NCBI RefSeq assembly: GCF_013408795.1
Contig: NZ_JACCCC010000001.1
Span: 3,658,001 to 3,722,000 of the forward strand
Direction of reading: 5' to 3'
From: Spinactinospora alkalitolerans
Lineage (GTDB): Bacteria > Actinomycetota > Actinomycetes > Streptosporangiales > Streptosporangiaceae
DNA length: 64,000 nucleotides
The position numbers were made by a program, and so were the translations under genes. The notes under the pieces were generated by a model that worked only from the letters and a program-made list of their open reading frames with translations, did no database searches and was not told the DNA's origin. Of this stretch, positions 1 through 8,299 are shown piece after piece (the first letter of the stretch is position 1; the number at the start of each line of letters is the position of its first letter).

Positions 1-133
1 GGCCGGTGTGCGCGCGGAGCCGGACGGGTTTCTTCGTTTCCGGCGGTTCTTCACCCGGAAGGCCGGGATCGGCAAAGGGAGTCCCAGGTACGGCCGACAC
101 GCGAAGGGCCCTTGCAATTTCGGGTTGATTTCT

Positions 134-146
134 GAAAGTTTCCTTC
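134..146. promoter_or_regulatory. Palindromic candidate operator upstream of glycosidase gene
   Basis: GAAAGTTTC at 134-142 is a perfect palindrome about a central G, followed by CTTC, in an AT-richer stretch of an otherwise GC-rich leader about 70 bases before the TTG start at 215. Bases 1-214 hold no convincing gene. Palindromes of the GAAA-TTTC type precede amino-sugar or peptidoglycan-recycling genes in actinomycetes, but no regulator gene is visible nearby, so the assignment is an inference. Confidence 0.3.
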
Positions 147-214
147 TAAGTGAGACGTGGCTCACATGGCCCCACCGCCTTCCAAGAGCCCGCACACCTC
201 GGAAGGGACCTGCG

Positions 215-1885
215 TTGACCAGACACCGCCGAGAACCCGGAGCCCCGCCGGCTCCGGGCCACACCCCCCACCCGACCCCCAGGACGACCGGACCCCGCCG
301 GATGCTGCGCGCGCTCTCGGGCGCGCTGGCCGCGCTGCTCGCCGGATCGCTGGTCACCGCGCCGCCGGCGCGGGCGGCATCGGCCGAGGCGCCCGAGTCC
401 GCCCCCGAGCGGTGCGCCCCCGACCGCGGGATGCCCGACAAGCGGCAGATGCGCGCGGTGTGGATCGCCGGCGTGGTGAACATCGACTGGCCCAGCGCCA
501 AGGGCCTCGACGTCCAGACCCAGAAGGCCGAGCTGACCAGGCTCTACGACGAGGCCGTCGCCCACGGCCTGAACGCGGTCTTCGTGCAGATCCGCCCGAC
601 CGCCGACGCGTTCTGGCCCTCTCCCTACGAGCCGTGGTCGGAATGGCTCACCGGCAGGCAGGGCGCCGATCCCGGCTACGACCCGCTGGAGTTCGCGATC
701 GCCGAGGCCCATAAGCGCAACCTGGAGTTCCACGGCTGGTTCAACCCCTACCGGGTGGCGATGCACGGCGACCCCGGCCGGCTGGTCCGCGACCACCCGG
801 CCCGGCGCAACCCCGACTGGACCTTCGAATACGGCGGGCGCCTCTACTACGACCCGGGCATCCCGGAGGCCCGCTCCTTCGTGCAGGACGCGATGATGCA
901 CGCGGTCGAGAACTACGACATGGACGGCGTGCACTTCGACGACTACTTCTACCCCTATCCGGTGAGCGGCGAGGCGATACCGGACCGCGACACCTACGCC
1001 GCCCACGGGGGCGGCTTCGACGACATCGGCGACTGGCGCCGCAACAACGTCAACCTCCTGGTCAAGGAGATGGGCGAGCGGATCGAGGCCGTCAAGCCGC
1101 ACGTGAAGTTCGGGATCAGCCCGTTCGGGATCTGGCGCAACGCCGACAGCGACCCGCGCGGCTCCGACACCGGTGGCCTGGAGTCCTACGACGACATCTA
1201 CGCCGACTCCCGCAAGTGGGTGCGCGAGGGGTGGCTGGACTACATCAACCCGCAGGTCTACTGGGAGATCGGCCTGAAGGTCGCCGACTACGCCGAACTC
1301 GTCCCGTGGTGGGCCGACGTGGTCGAGGGTACCGGCGTGCACCTCTACATCGGGCAGGCCGCCTACAAGGTGGGCAACCCGGGCGCGTGGTCGGACCCGC
1401 GGGAGCTGAGCAGGCACCTCACCTTCAACCGCGACCACCCCGAGGTCGACGGCGACGTCTACTTCAGCGCGACCCCGCTGCGGACCAACGCGGCCGGGGC
1501 GATGCGGATCGTGACCGAGGACCACTACGCCCACCCGGCCCTGGTCCCGGTCAAGGACGACCTCGGCGGCAGCGCGCCGCCGGCGCCGGTGATCACCGGC
1601 GCCGCGCGCACCGACGGCGGCACGGAGCTGCGGATCCGCGCGCGGCCGGGCGACGAGCCGACCTACTACGCGGTGTACCGGTTCGACGGCGCGCCCGACC
1701 CGCGGCGGCAGTTGTGCGGGCTGGGCGACCCGCGCACCATGGTGGGAACGGTGCGCGTCGACGGCACGGTGACCTCGTTCACCGACACCGGCGCCGACGC
1801 CTCCGATCCGCACACCTACTACGTCACCGCGCTGGACCGGCTGCACCACGAGAGCCGCCCGAGTCCGCCGCGCCACCTGCGCTGA
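215..1885 (+). CDS. Secreted family 10-like glycosyl hydrolase (GHL10/DUF187)
   Basis: A predicted exported glycosidase of the GHL10 (DUF187) type, which is thought to act on cell-wall or peptidoglycan-like glycans. The TTG at 215 is chosen because GGAAGGGA lies six bases upstream; an in-frame ATG at 302 would also keep the export signal. Hydrophobic signal segment roughly residues 33-50, ending with an ARA-like cleavage site near residue 54. The catalytic barrel starts with RAVWIAGVVNIDWPS near residue 80 and carries the acidic motif VHFDDYFYP at residues 239-247. After about residue 450 a fibronectin-III-like C-terminal domain follows. It is the first of three same-strand genes (asparaginase, deacetylase) with tight spacing, suggesting one operon for wall-fragment scavenging. 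That joint role is inferred. Confidence 0.85.
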   Translation: MTRHRREPGAPPAPGHTPHPTPRTTGPRRMLRALSGALAALLAGSLVTAPPARAASAEAPESAPERCAPDRGMPDKRQMRAVWIAGVVNIDWPSAKGLDVQTQKAELTRLYDEAVAHGLNAVFVQIRPTADAFWPSPYEPWSEWLTGRQGADPGYDPLEFAIAEAHKRNLEFHGWFNPYRVAMHGDPGRLVRDHPARRNPDWTFEYGGRLYYDPGIPEARSFVQDAMMHAVENYDMDGVHFDDYFYPYPVSGEAIPDRDTYAAHGGGFDDIGDWRRNNVNLLVKEMGERIEAVKPHVKFGISPFGIWRNADSDPRGSDTGGLESYDDIYADSRKWVREGWLDYINPQVYWEIGLKVADYAELVPWWADVVEGTGVHLYIGQAAYKVGNPGAWSDPRELSRHLTFNRDHPEVDGDVYFSATPLRTNAAGAMRIVTEDHYAHPALVPVKDDLGGSAPPAPVITGAARTDGGTELRIRARPGDEPTYYAVYRFDGAPDPRRQLCGLGDPRTMVGTVRVDGTVTSFTDTGADASDPHTYYVTALDRLHHESRPSPPRHLR

Positions 1886-1897
1886 ACGGAGGCGACG

Positions 1898-2940
1898 ATG
1901 AGCACGGTCCACCTCGTGGCGACCGGCGGCACCATCGCCAGCCGCAGCGGGAGCGGCGGCCGCCGCGCGGCGGTGCCGGGGGCCGAGCTGCTCGCCCGGA
2001 CCGGGGTGCCGCGCGGGGTCGACGTGCGCGTGACCGACGCGGCGACGGTGGGCAGCTTCGCCTGGCGGTCCGAGGAGCTGACCGCCCTGCTCGGCCGGAT
2101 CCGCGCGGCGCTGGCCGAAGGCGCCGACGCGGTCGTGGTCACGCACGGCACCGACACCATGGAGGAGGTCTCCTTCCTGGCCGGGCTGGTGCACGACGAT
2201 CCGCGGCCGGTGGTGTTCACCGGGGCCCAGCGCGCGTTCGACGATCCGGCGCCGGACGGCCCCGCGAACCTGGGGACGCGATCGCGGTGGCGGCCGCCCC
2301 CTGCGCCCGGGACCGCGGCGTCCTGCTCTGCTTCGACGGCCACGTCTACGCCGCACGCGGCGTGACCAAGGTGGACAGCCTCGCCGCGCACGCCTTCGAC
2401 GCGCCCGGCCGGGGCCCGGTGCTGCGGGTCGCGGAGGGCGCCGTGATCCCGCTGGTGCCGCGGTCGCGGCCGCCCGCGCTGCCGCTGACGCCCGACGGCC
2501 TCGTCCTGCCCAGGGTCGACGTGCTGCCGCTCTACGTCGGTGCGGACGCCGCCCTGCTGCGCGCGGCGCTGGAGGCCGGTGCCCGCGGGCTGGTGCTGGC
2601 GGCGTTCGGCGCGGGCAACGCCACCCCCGCGGTCACCGATGCGGTGCGCGACGCGGTGGCCGGCGGGGTGGCGGTGCTGGTCTGCTCCAGGGTGCCGGCG
2701 GGGCCGGTCCTTCCGCTGTACACCGGGGGCGGCGGAGCGGATCTGGAGCGGGCCGGAGCGCTCTTCGGCGCGGACCTGAGCCCGTGGCAGGGGCGCATGC
2801 TGCTCGCCGCGGCCATCGCCGCCCGGCCCTCGGCCCCGGAGTCCGCGGTCGGCGACTGGCTGGCCGCGGCGCCGCGCCCCGCCGACGCGCCCGGCACCGA
2901 TCGGGTCGGCGCACCTTCGACCGGTCAGGAGGGACCATGA
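1898..2940 (+). pseudogene. L-asparaginase family protein, frame broken at a G-run
   Basis: Asparaginase/glutaminase family (hydrolyses L-Asn or related amides). The N-terminal frame has the first-threonine motif ATGGTIAS near residues 7-14 and the second catalytic block [11 protein letters not shown] near residues 79-89. After [17 protein letters not shown] the expected DAIAVA continues only in the neighbouring frame, from the GGGG tract at 2272-2275 to the TGA at 2938-2940. That second frame gives the usual C-terminal domain with [13 protein letters not shown]. One missing base near 2272 would restore a protein of about 347 residues, a normal family length. The stop overlaps the next ATG (ATGA), typical of translational coupling, so the locus looks recently intact. 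It may be a real pseudogene or a homopolymer under-call in the assembly. Confidence 0.85.
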
Positions 2941-3815
2941 GCAAGGAGATCCTCGTCGCCTACGGGGTGGACGTCGACGCCGTCGGGGGGTGGCTGGGCT
3001 CCTACGGCGGCCAGGACTCCCCCGACGACATCTCCCGGGGGATGTTCGCGGGCGAGGTCGGGGTCCCGCGGATGCTGGAGCTGTTCCGGCGCAACGACAT
3101 GACCCAGACGTTCTTCTGGCCGGGGCACTCGGTGGAGACCTTCCCCGAGGAGTTCGACGCCTGCGTGGCCGCCGGTCACGAGATCGGCGTGCACGGCTAC
3201 TCCCACGAGAACCCGATCGCGATGAGCCGCGAGCAGGAGATCGAGGTGCTCGACCACTGCGTCGACCTCATCGCGCGCCGCAGCGGGCGGGCGCCGACCG
3301 GCTACGTCGCGCCGTGGTGGGAGTTCAGCAGGATCACCAACGAGCTGCTGCTGGACCGGGGGATCCGCTACGACCACTCCTTGATGCACCGGGACTTCGA
3401 GCCCTATTACGTGCGGGTCGGCGACTCCTGGACCAAGATCGACTACGACCGGCCGGCGCGCGAGTGGATGAAGCCGCTGGTGCGCGGCGAGGAGACCGAC
3501 CTGATCGAGATCCCGGCGAACTGGTACCTCGACGACCTGCCGCCGATGATGTTCGTCAAGACCAGTCCGAACAGCCACGGCTTCGTCAACCCCCGCGACA
3601 TCGAGCAGATGTGGCGTGACCAGTTCGACTGGGTGTACCGGGAGCACGACTACGCCGTGTTCACGATGACCGTGCACCCGGACGTGTCCGGTCGCCCGCA
3701 GGTGCTGCTCATGCACGAGCGGCTGATCGAGCACATCGGCTCCCACGACGGCGTCCGGTGGGCCACCTTCGACGAGATCGCGACCGACTTCGCCCGCCGC
3801 AGCCCCCGTCGTTGA
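2937..3815 (+). CDS. Polysaccharide deacetylase family protein
   Basis: A 292-residue NodB-fold carbohydrate esterase of the PuuE/PgdA-like branch, which removes acetyl or related groups from amino sugars, or acts on cyclic amides in the allantoinase-like members. Visible motifs are [11 protein letters not shown] near the N-terminus (general-base and metal-ligand aspartates), [11 protein letters not shown] near residues 81-91 (metal-binding His pair) and a late [10 protein letters not shown] motif carrying the catalytic His. No signal peptide, so it acts in the cytoplasm. The ATG lies inside the asparaginase stop (ATGA), so it is translationally coupled to that gene. Pairing with an asparaginase and a secreted glycosidase suggests intracellular processing of imported amido-sugar fragments; the exact substrate cannot be read from the sequence. 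Confidence 0.85.
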   Translation: MSKEILVAYGVDVDAVGGWLGSYGGQDSPDDISRGMFAGEVGVPRMLELFRRNDMTQTFFWPGHSVETFPEEFDACVAAGHEIGVHGYSHENPIAMSREQEIEVLDHCVDLIARRSGRAPTGYVAPWWEFSRITNELLLDRGIRYDHSLMHRDFEPYYVRVGDSWTKIDYDRPAREWMKPLVRGEETDLIEIPANWYLDDLPPMMFVKTSPNSHGFVNPRDIEQMWRDQFDWVYREHDYAVFTMTVHPDVSGRPQVLLMHERLIEHIGSHDGVRWATFDEIATDFARRSPRR

Positions 3816-3896
3816 GGCGGCGGGCCCGTCCCGCCGATCTCGACCCGGGCCTCTTGCGGAGCAGGGCGGGCCCTTGAATCGGCGGCTCGCCGGCCA

Positions 3897-3924
3897 CCCG
3901 TGCGCGGCCGCGGCCGCGCACGGG
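3897..3924. terminator. 28-bp perfect palindrome, likely terminator of the deacetylase operon
   Basis: Both 14-base halves (CCCGTGCGCGGCCG and its complement) match perfectly, giving a very stable hairpin 82 bases after the deacetylase stop, followed by an AT-richer tail (CAAATCAGATCCTTA). It sits in the 412-base gap 3816-4227, which otherwise holds no gene, only promoter-like sequence before the flavoprotein gene. Confidence 0.7.
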
Positions 3925-3939
3925 CAAATCAGATCCTTA

Positions 3940-3958
3940 TGTTCCGCCCAAAGGAACA
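3940..3958. promoter_or_regulatory. Inverted repeat TGTTCC-N7-GGAACA, candidate operator
   Basis: Six-base perfect arms (3940-3945 and 3953-3958) separated by seven bases, about 270 bases before the flavoprotein start. A second GGAAC half-site follows at about 3965. The position between a terminator and the next gene fits a regulator site; the regulator is not identified. Confidence 0.35.
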
Positions 3959-4227
3959 CGACAGGGAACAGGACTCCGGCAGCCCCTCGTTCCGCTCCGC
4001 GGCGCCGATCGGCCGCTCCGGCCACCTCAGCGCTTTCCTCAGGAACTCTACTGGGATGTCTTGACGTTCCAGGGCGACTGCTGCCATCGTCAAGAGAAAG
4101 GACTGTGTTCCTGCAAGCGAAACACTGATCCATCGATCGCCGAAGGGTGAGGCATGCGAAGGCTCATCGGAGCGGCGGCCGCCGCCGCGCGGGCGTCGGC
4201 CCCGGACCGGCCCGAGGGGGTCCGCCC

Positions 4228-5628
4228 GTGACCCGGGAGCAGGGAGGCGCCGAAGCGCCGGAGGAGGGCGCCGTCGACCTGGTCGTGGCCGGCGCCGGCG
4301 GCGGGCTCGCCGGCGCGCTGCGCGCCGCCGAAGCCGGGCTGGACGTCGTCGTGGTCGAGGCCGACGAGGCGTTCCGCCGCGGCAACAACACCTCCATGTC
4401 CACCGCGATGATCCCCGGGGCTGGGACCCGCTGGCAGCGGGCCGCCGGTGTCGACGACTCCGCCGAGTCCTTCCTCTCCGACGTGCTGGCCAAGACGCAC
4501 GGCGAGGCCGACCTCACGCTGGCCACCGCCCTCACCGGCTTCAGCGCCGAACTCGTCACCTGGCTCGCCGACGGCCTCGGCCTGCCGATGGAGCTGGCCA
4601 CCGACATCTCCTACCCGGGCCACTCGGTGACGCGCTGCCACACCGTCCCCTCCCGGACCGGCGCCGAACTGCTGGACCACCTGGTGGCCCGCACCCGCCG
4701 ACACCCGCGCGTCGACTTCCTGACGCCGGCCCGGCTGGTGGAGGCCCGCACCGGCGACGGCCGGGTGCGCGCGGCCGTCGCGCAGTACCCCGACGGGACC
4801 CGCGAGGAGATCCCGACCCGGGCGCTGCTGCTGGCCACCAACGGCTACGGCGCCGACGCCGACGCGGTGCGCCGGCTGATGCCCGAGATCGCCGGCGCCG
4901 TCTACCACGGCGGCGAGCACTCCCGCGGCGACGCCCTGCGCATCGGCCGGGCCCTCGGGGCCGCCACCGGCTACCTCGACGCCTACCAGGGCCACGCCGC
5001 CCTGGCGCGCGGCGCCGGGACCCTGGTCGGATGGGCGACGATCATGCACGGCGGCGTGCTGGTCAACGCCGAGGGACGGCGGTTCGGCGACGAGACGGTG
5101 GGCTACTCGGAGTACGCGGCGATGCTGGCGGCCCAGCCCGGCGCCACCGGTTGGATCGTCTTCGACGAGCGAGTGCACGAGCTGTGCCTGGCGTTCGGGG
5201 ACTTCCGCGACACCGTCGAGCAGGGCGCGGTGGTCGGGGCCGACGACGCCGACGGGCTCGCCGCGCGCTGCGGGCTGCCCGCCGACCGGCTCGCCGACAC
5301 CCTCGCCGAGGCCGCCCGGCACGCCGAGGGGGCGACCGCCGACGCCTTCGGGCGCGGCGGCTGGGAAGCGCCGCTGCGCCCGCCCTACCGGGCGGTGCGC
5401 GTCGAACCCGCGCTCTTCCACACCCAGGGCGGCCTCGCCGTCGACGGCGGCGCCCGGGTGCTGCGCGAGGACGGCTCCCCCGTCGCCGGGCTGTACGCCT
5501 CCGGCGGTGCGGCCATCGGCATCTCCGGCCACGGAGCGGGCGGCTACCTCGCGGGCAACGGCCTGCTGCCGGCCCTCGGCCTGGCCGTGCTGGCCGCCGA
5601 TCAGTGCCGGGACGGCGTCCCCGCGTAG
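4228..5628 (+). CDS. FAD-dependent oxidoreductase of the fumarate reductase / ketosteroid dehydrogenase superfamily
   Basis: A 466-residue flavoprotein of the FAD_binding_2 family (fumarate reductase flavoprotein, 3-ketosteroid-1-dehydrogenase relatives), transferring hydride between FAD and an unsaturated or keto substrate. The N-terminal dinucleotide motif VVAGAGGGLAGALRAAEAG is near residue 20, followed by EADEAFRRGNNTSMS for FAD contact. The cap domain carries GHSVTRCHTVPSRTG, and the C-terminus has the FAD closing motif SGHGAGGYLAGNGL. GTG at 4228 is preferred over an upstream ATG at 4154 because GAGGGGG lies seven bases before it and the extra N-terminus is low-complexity. No signal peptide, so a cytoplasmic enzyme. 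It stands alone between a terminator and mobile-element debris, so its substrate is unknown. Confidence 0.75.
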   Translation: MTREQGGAEAPEEGAVDLVVAGAGGGLAGALRAAEAGLDVVVVEADEAFRRGNNTSMSTAMIPGAGTRWQRAAGVDDSAESFLSDVLAKTHGEADLTLATALTGFSAELVTWLADGLGLPMELATDISYPGHSVTRCHTVPSRTGAELLDHLVARTRRHPRVDFLTPARLVEARTGDGRVRAAVAQYPDGTREEIPTRALLLATNGYGADADAVRRLMPEIAGAVYHGGEHSRGDALRIGRALGAATGYLDAYQGHAALARGAGTLVGWATIMHGGVLVNAEGRRFGDETVGYSEYAAMLAAQPGATGWIVFDERVHELCLAFGDFRDTVEQGAVVGADDADGLAARCGLPADRLADTLAEAARHAEGATADAFGRGGWEAPLRPPYRAVRVEPALFHTQGGLAVDGGARVLREDGSPVAGLYASGGAAIGISGHGAGGYLAGNGLLPALGLAVLAADQCRDGVPA

Positions 5629-5646
5629 CGGGCCGCCCGAGGGCGG

Positions 5647-5928
5647 TCAGCGTGCTCCGGGGGCACTGCCCTGCGGCGGGAGGCCGACGGCGCCGAGCCG
5701 TTCCATGAGGTTCTGCCGGGTCGAATGGCAGCGGTCGGTTCCGAAGAATTCGCCGTCCAGGATGAGGTGATCACCGCATTCCCGGACGGCTTCCCGCGTT
5801 TCCCGCACGTCAGGGCACTGGGCGGCCAGCACGTCGATGTAGCGGTGGCAGGCGGAGCGGCTGATGCTTGTTATCCCCGGCCGGATTCTCAGCCGAGGTG
5901 GCTCGCGGTAGTGGCGCAGAATGGGCAC
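5647..5928 (-). pseudogene. IS5-type transposase fragment (middle part)
   Basis: The minus-strand translation contains ISRSACHRYIDVLAAQCPDV and then HLILDGEFFGTDRC. These match the helix-turn-helix and first catalytic-Asp block (usually VLDGK-TDRC) of the actinobacterial IS5-like DDE transposases. Both the N-terminal and C-terminal catalytic parts are missing, so this is a dead remnant. It overlaps the same segment that is deleted from the neighbouring copy at 6110-6858, so the two may be separate insertions rather than one split gene. Confidence 0.6.
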
Positions 5929-6104
5929 GGCCTGCTCGCGGCAGCTCAGAGCGCGGGTATTCGCTCGAATGCCGCGGCGGCGGCGCTCATCGGCCGGCAG
6001 ACGCGGAGCCCGCAGAACCGGCTTTCCTGACCGGAGGCGGTCAACCCCTTTTCGGGATCTTCACTCTCCGAATCCAGGTAGATACGATTCGTCGGGCAGT
6101 GGCA

Positions 6105-6984
6105 TTTCCTCAGTGAGCGGGGTGCTCGTATAGGCGCAGGGTGAGGGCGGCTCGGACCATCGGGCCGATCCCGGAAGGGCCGAAGGCGACCATGCGCAGG
6201 GTTGTCCAGCGGCTGGTCGACACCGAGGCGGCGCGTTCGCCCGGGCAGCGCAGCAGGGAAAGCAGGTTATTGCGGGTTCGGTTGTCGATGTGCATGCGGC
6301 CGCAGCAGACCGCGGAGGAGGCGCGGATCGGGGTGTGGATGTCGGCCCCGGCCTTGCCGTAGCCGCCATCGGCCGCCACGCCCAGTCCCCGGTGGGCGGC
6401 GGCATAGCGTAAGGCGGGCAACGCGTGGATTCGAACGGCATCGAGGTCACAAGACCGATCCCGGCTTGTCATCGGATCCCCACAGCGGCTCTCCACGGAT
6501 ATCGGAGAGGAATCAGACATCGGCGCCGCGGTGGCGGTGTGGCCGGAGCAGAACACATCGGTGCCGCGCTCGGTCTTGTCATCGCAGCGGCGGCCGGCGA
6601 AGATCTCGCCGTCCAGGGCCACCCCCCCTTGATCCGGGTCCCCCGGCACGACGCGGCGCGTGGCCGGTATCAGGTGCGTGACGGGCCGAAGCATCGATGC
6701 GGGACGCCGCGAAAGCAGCGCAGCGCCGGCATCGCCTGGCCACGGTACGACAGCGCACGCCGACCCGTGCGGCTGCGGCGGCGCTCCCAATACAGCAGCC
6801 AGGCGACATAGGCGGACATTTCTCGAGGAACATCAAGGAGGGCAAGGCGGGTAACCACGGGAGCCCTTCACGGCAGTTCGGTGCAGCGGTGGCACCTCAC
6901 CGCCCACCAGAGGGTTCCACGCCCGTATTCAGGTAAATCAAAGCACCCGCTCCCGCATCTTCCCCGTGCCACTCACTGAGAAAA
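6105..6984 (-). mobile_element. Decayed IS5-like insertion sequence with terminal inverted repeats
   Basis: TTTCCTCAGTGAG at 6105-6117 and CTCACTGAGAAAA at 6972-6984 are inverted copies matching at 12 of 13 positions and bracket 880 bases, a normal IS5-group size. The transposase remnant lies inside on the minus strand, with its stop inside the left repeat. No clear target duplication is visible. The right end lies 20 bases before the start at 7005, so the insertion may have replaced that gene's native promoter. Confidence 0.6.
6110..6858 (-). pseudogene. IS5-type DDE transposase, frameshifted and internally deleted
   Basis: The N-terminal part (6858-6670) reads LLDVPREMSAYVAWLLYW then RALSYRGQAMPALRCFRG, the usual start of this transposase group. 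The C-terminal part in another frame (about 6650-6110) reads ALDGEIFAGRRCDDKTE, GVAADGGYGKAGADIHTP and RTRNNLLSLLRCPGERA, and ends LRLYEHPAH. The helix-turn-helix block between them is missing and the frame changes, so no full enzyme can be made. It lies inside the inverted repeats at 6105 and 6984. Confidence 0.65.
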
Positions 6985-7004
6985 CAGCACAGAGCGAGGG
7001 ACGC

Positions 7005-7454
7005 ATGCCGAAAGAATACAGAGAAGAAAGCCGAGCATTCCGGTACGGGGTGTCCGCAATCGTGATCGTCGCCCTGTTGGTCGCCGCGGCGTTCGCCTTC
7101 GGCGGAGTCCAGCGCATCACCGCGAGTTTCCGCGGCGAGACCGAGGCGATTGAGCGCACCGAGGCGAGCGGGGATTTCCGGATCGCCACCTACGAGGACT
7201 TCTTCGGTCTGTGCGAGGCGGTGCAGAACGCCGAAGCGCAGATCGACTCACTGGAGCAGGAGCTGGATACCGACCCGCCGCAGAGCCGGGTCACCCAGAT
7301 CAACGCCAGCCTCACCGCGATCCGGGCCAACCGGATCGAATCCATCAACGAGTACAACTCCAAGGCCGGACAGGAGCACCGCCAGGCGTTCCAGGATGCC
7401 GACCTGCCCGAACGACTCGACCCCGACACAGAGGAGACGACATGCGTCGCCTGA
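7005..7454 (+). CDS. Small membrane-anchored protein, function unknown
   Basis: A 149-residue protein with a basic cytoplasmic N-terminus, one transmembrane helix (about residues 15-35, VSAIVIVALLVAAAFAFGG) and an extracytoplasmic, Glu/Gln/Asn-rich helical domain with likely coiled-coil segments (EAVQNAEAQIDSLEQELD). Two cysteines in the outer domain (FFGLCEAV and the C-terminal TTCVA) could pair. ATG 7005 has GCGAGGGA just upstream. The end overlaps the following lipoprotein gene by 13 bases, so the two are translationally coupled and probably act together at the cell surface. The promoter region abuts the right end of an IS remnant. I do not recognise the family; similar pairs occur on actinobacterial mobile elements, but that link is a guess. 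Confidence 0.7.
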   Translation: MPKEYREESRAFRYGVSAIVIVALLVAAAFAFGGVQRITASFRGETEAIERTEASGDFRIATYEDFFGLCEAVQNAEAQIDSLEQELDTDPPQSRVTQINASLTAIRANRIESINEYNSKAGQEHRQAFQDADLPERLDPDTEETTCVA

Positions 7455-7993
7455 CCAAGCAGGTCTTCACCGCCGCGGCGCTGGTGATCGCCGTACTGGG
7501 GCTCGCAGCGTGCGAAGCCTCGTCGCGGGAAGAGGAGTCCGATCGGCAGCAGTCCGGCTACGACCAGTTGGTGGCCGGCCAGCCGGCCGAGTCCATGGAC
7601 TACTCCCCCACCCGCGAGACCATCAACTTCTGGATCGAGACCTGGAGCGAGCCGAACAAGCTCTCCTACGTCTACCTCCAGAACGCGGACGGGGAGATGA
7701 TCGGCTACTACGTGCTCAAGGGGCTGCCCGTCAGCTATTGCGCGATGCTCACTCCGAACTACGAGATCCTCGATCCTACGCAGGGCGGAGTCTCGGTTCC
7801 CGCTCCGGGAATGGACGGGGCGTACTACTCGGGCCAGCAGTGTGACTCCTACTACGGCCAGGACGCGACCACCGGCGCCTATATCGAGTACACGGCCGGA
7901 ATGGGGATCAACGTCCTGCTGTACGACAAGCCGCTCCCCCGCCAGGACGCCCAACCGCTCGGCCCCACGTCGGTCGGCGACGTGGAGGACTAG
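7442..7993 (+). CDS. Lipoprotein of unknown function, coupled to upstream membrane protein
   Basis: A 183-residue protein with a lipoprotein signal: basic start MRRLTKQ, hydrophobic core, and lipobox LAAC with the lipidated Cys at residue 24. The mature part is rich in Tyr and acidic residues and has blocks NFWIETWSEPNKLSYVYL, GYYVLKGLPVSYCAMLTP and GAYYSGQQCDSYYGQDAT. Its two outer cysteines may form a disulfide. ATG 7442 lies inside the preceding gene's 3' end, with GAGGAGACGAC just upstream. No enzyme motif is visible. The pair with 7005-7454 suggests a surface module; its role is unknown. Confidence 0.75.
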   Translation: MRRLTKQVFTAAALVIAVLGLAACEASSREEESDRQQSGYDQLVAGQPAESMDYSPTRETINFWIETWSEPNKLSYVYLQNADGEMIGYYVLKGLPVSYCAMLTPNYEILDPTQGGVSVPAPGMDGAYYSGQQCDSYYGQDATTGAYIEYTAGMGINVLLYDKPLPRQDAQPLGPTSVGDVED

Positions 7994-8045
7994 CTGTACC
8001 GACCACAGAGGCCAGGGACGCTCCGGCCGGGACTTGACAGCAGGA

Positions 8046-8108
8046 GAGGGCCTCCGACGCAGGTGTGGACCGTCCGGATCAACACCTGAAGAAGGCGAGG
8101 AGGCCCTC
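8046..8108. terminator. Nested hairpins between convergent genes (bidirectional terminator)
   Basis: The outer arms GAGGGCCTCC (8046-8055) and GGAGGCCCTC (8099-8108) are perfectly complementary. Inside them CAGGTGT (8060-8066) pairs with ACACCTG (8082-8088). The structure lies between the lipoprotein gene (ends 7993) and the convergent carboxypeptidase gene (ends 8300). The rest of the 306-base gap shows no gene. Confidence 0.6.
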
Positions 8109-8299
8109 CACGGCCCACACCACCCACGCCAACGCCCCTTGGCGCCCCGCGGCCGCCTGGGGCTCCGGCCTGCTGCACCGTGGAGGGCGGCTGGAGCCTG
8201 CGCCGCGCGGCCCGGGGCGGGGATCCGGCCGATGAGCGATGGAACACCGTCGAGCCGCTGCCGCCCGGGCATCCACACGGGGCCGCCCGCCGTCCGTTC

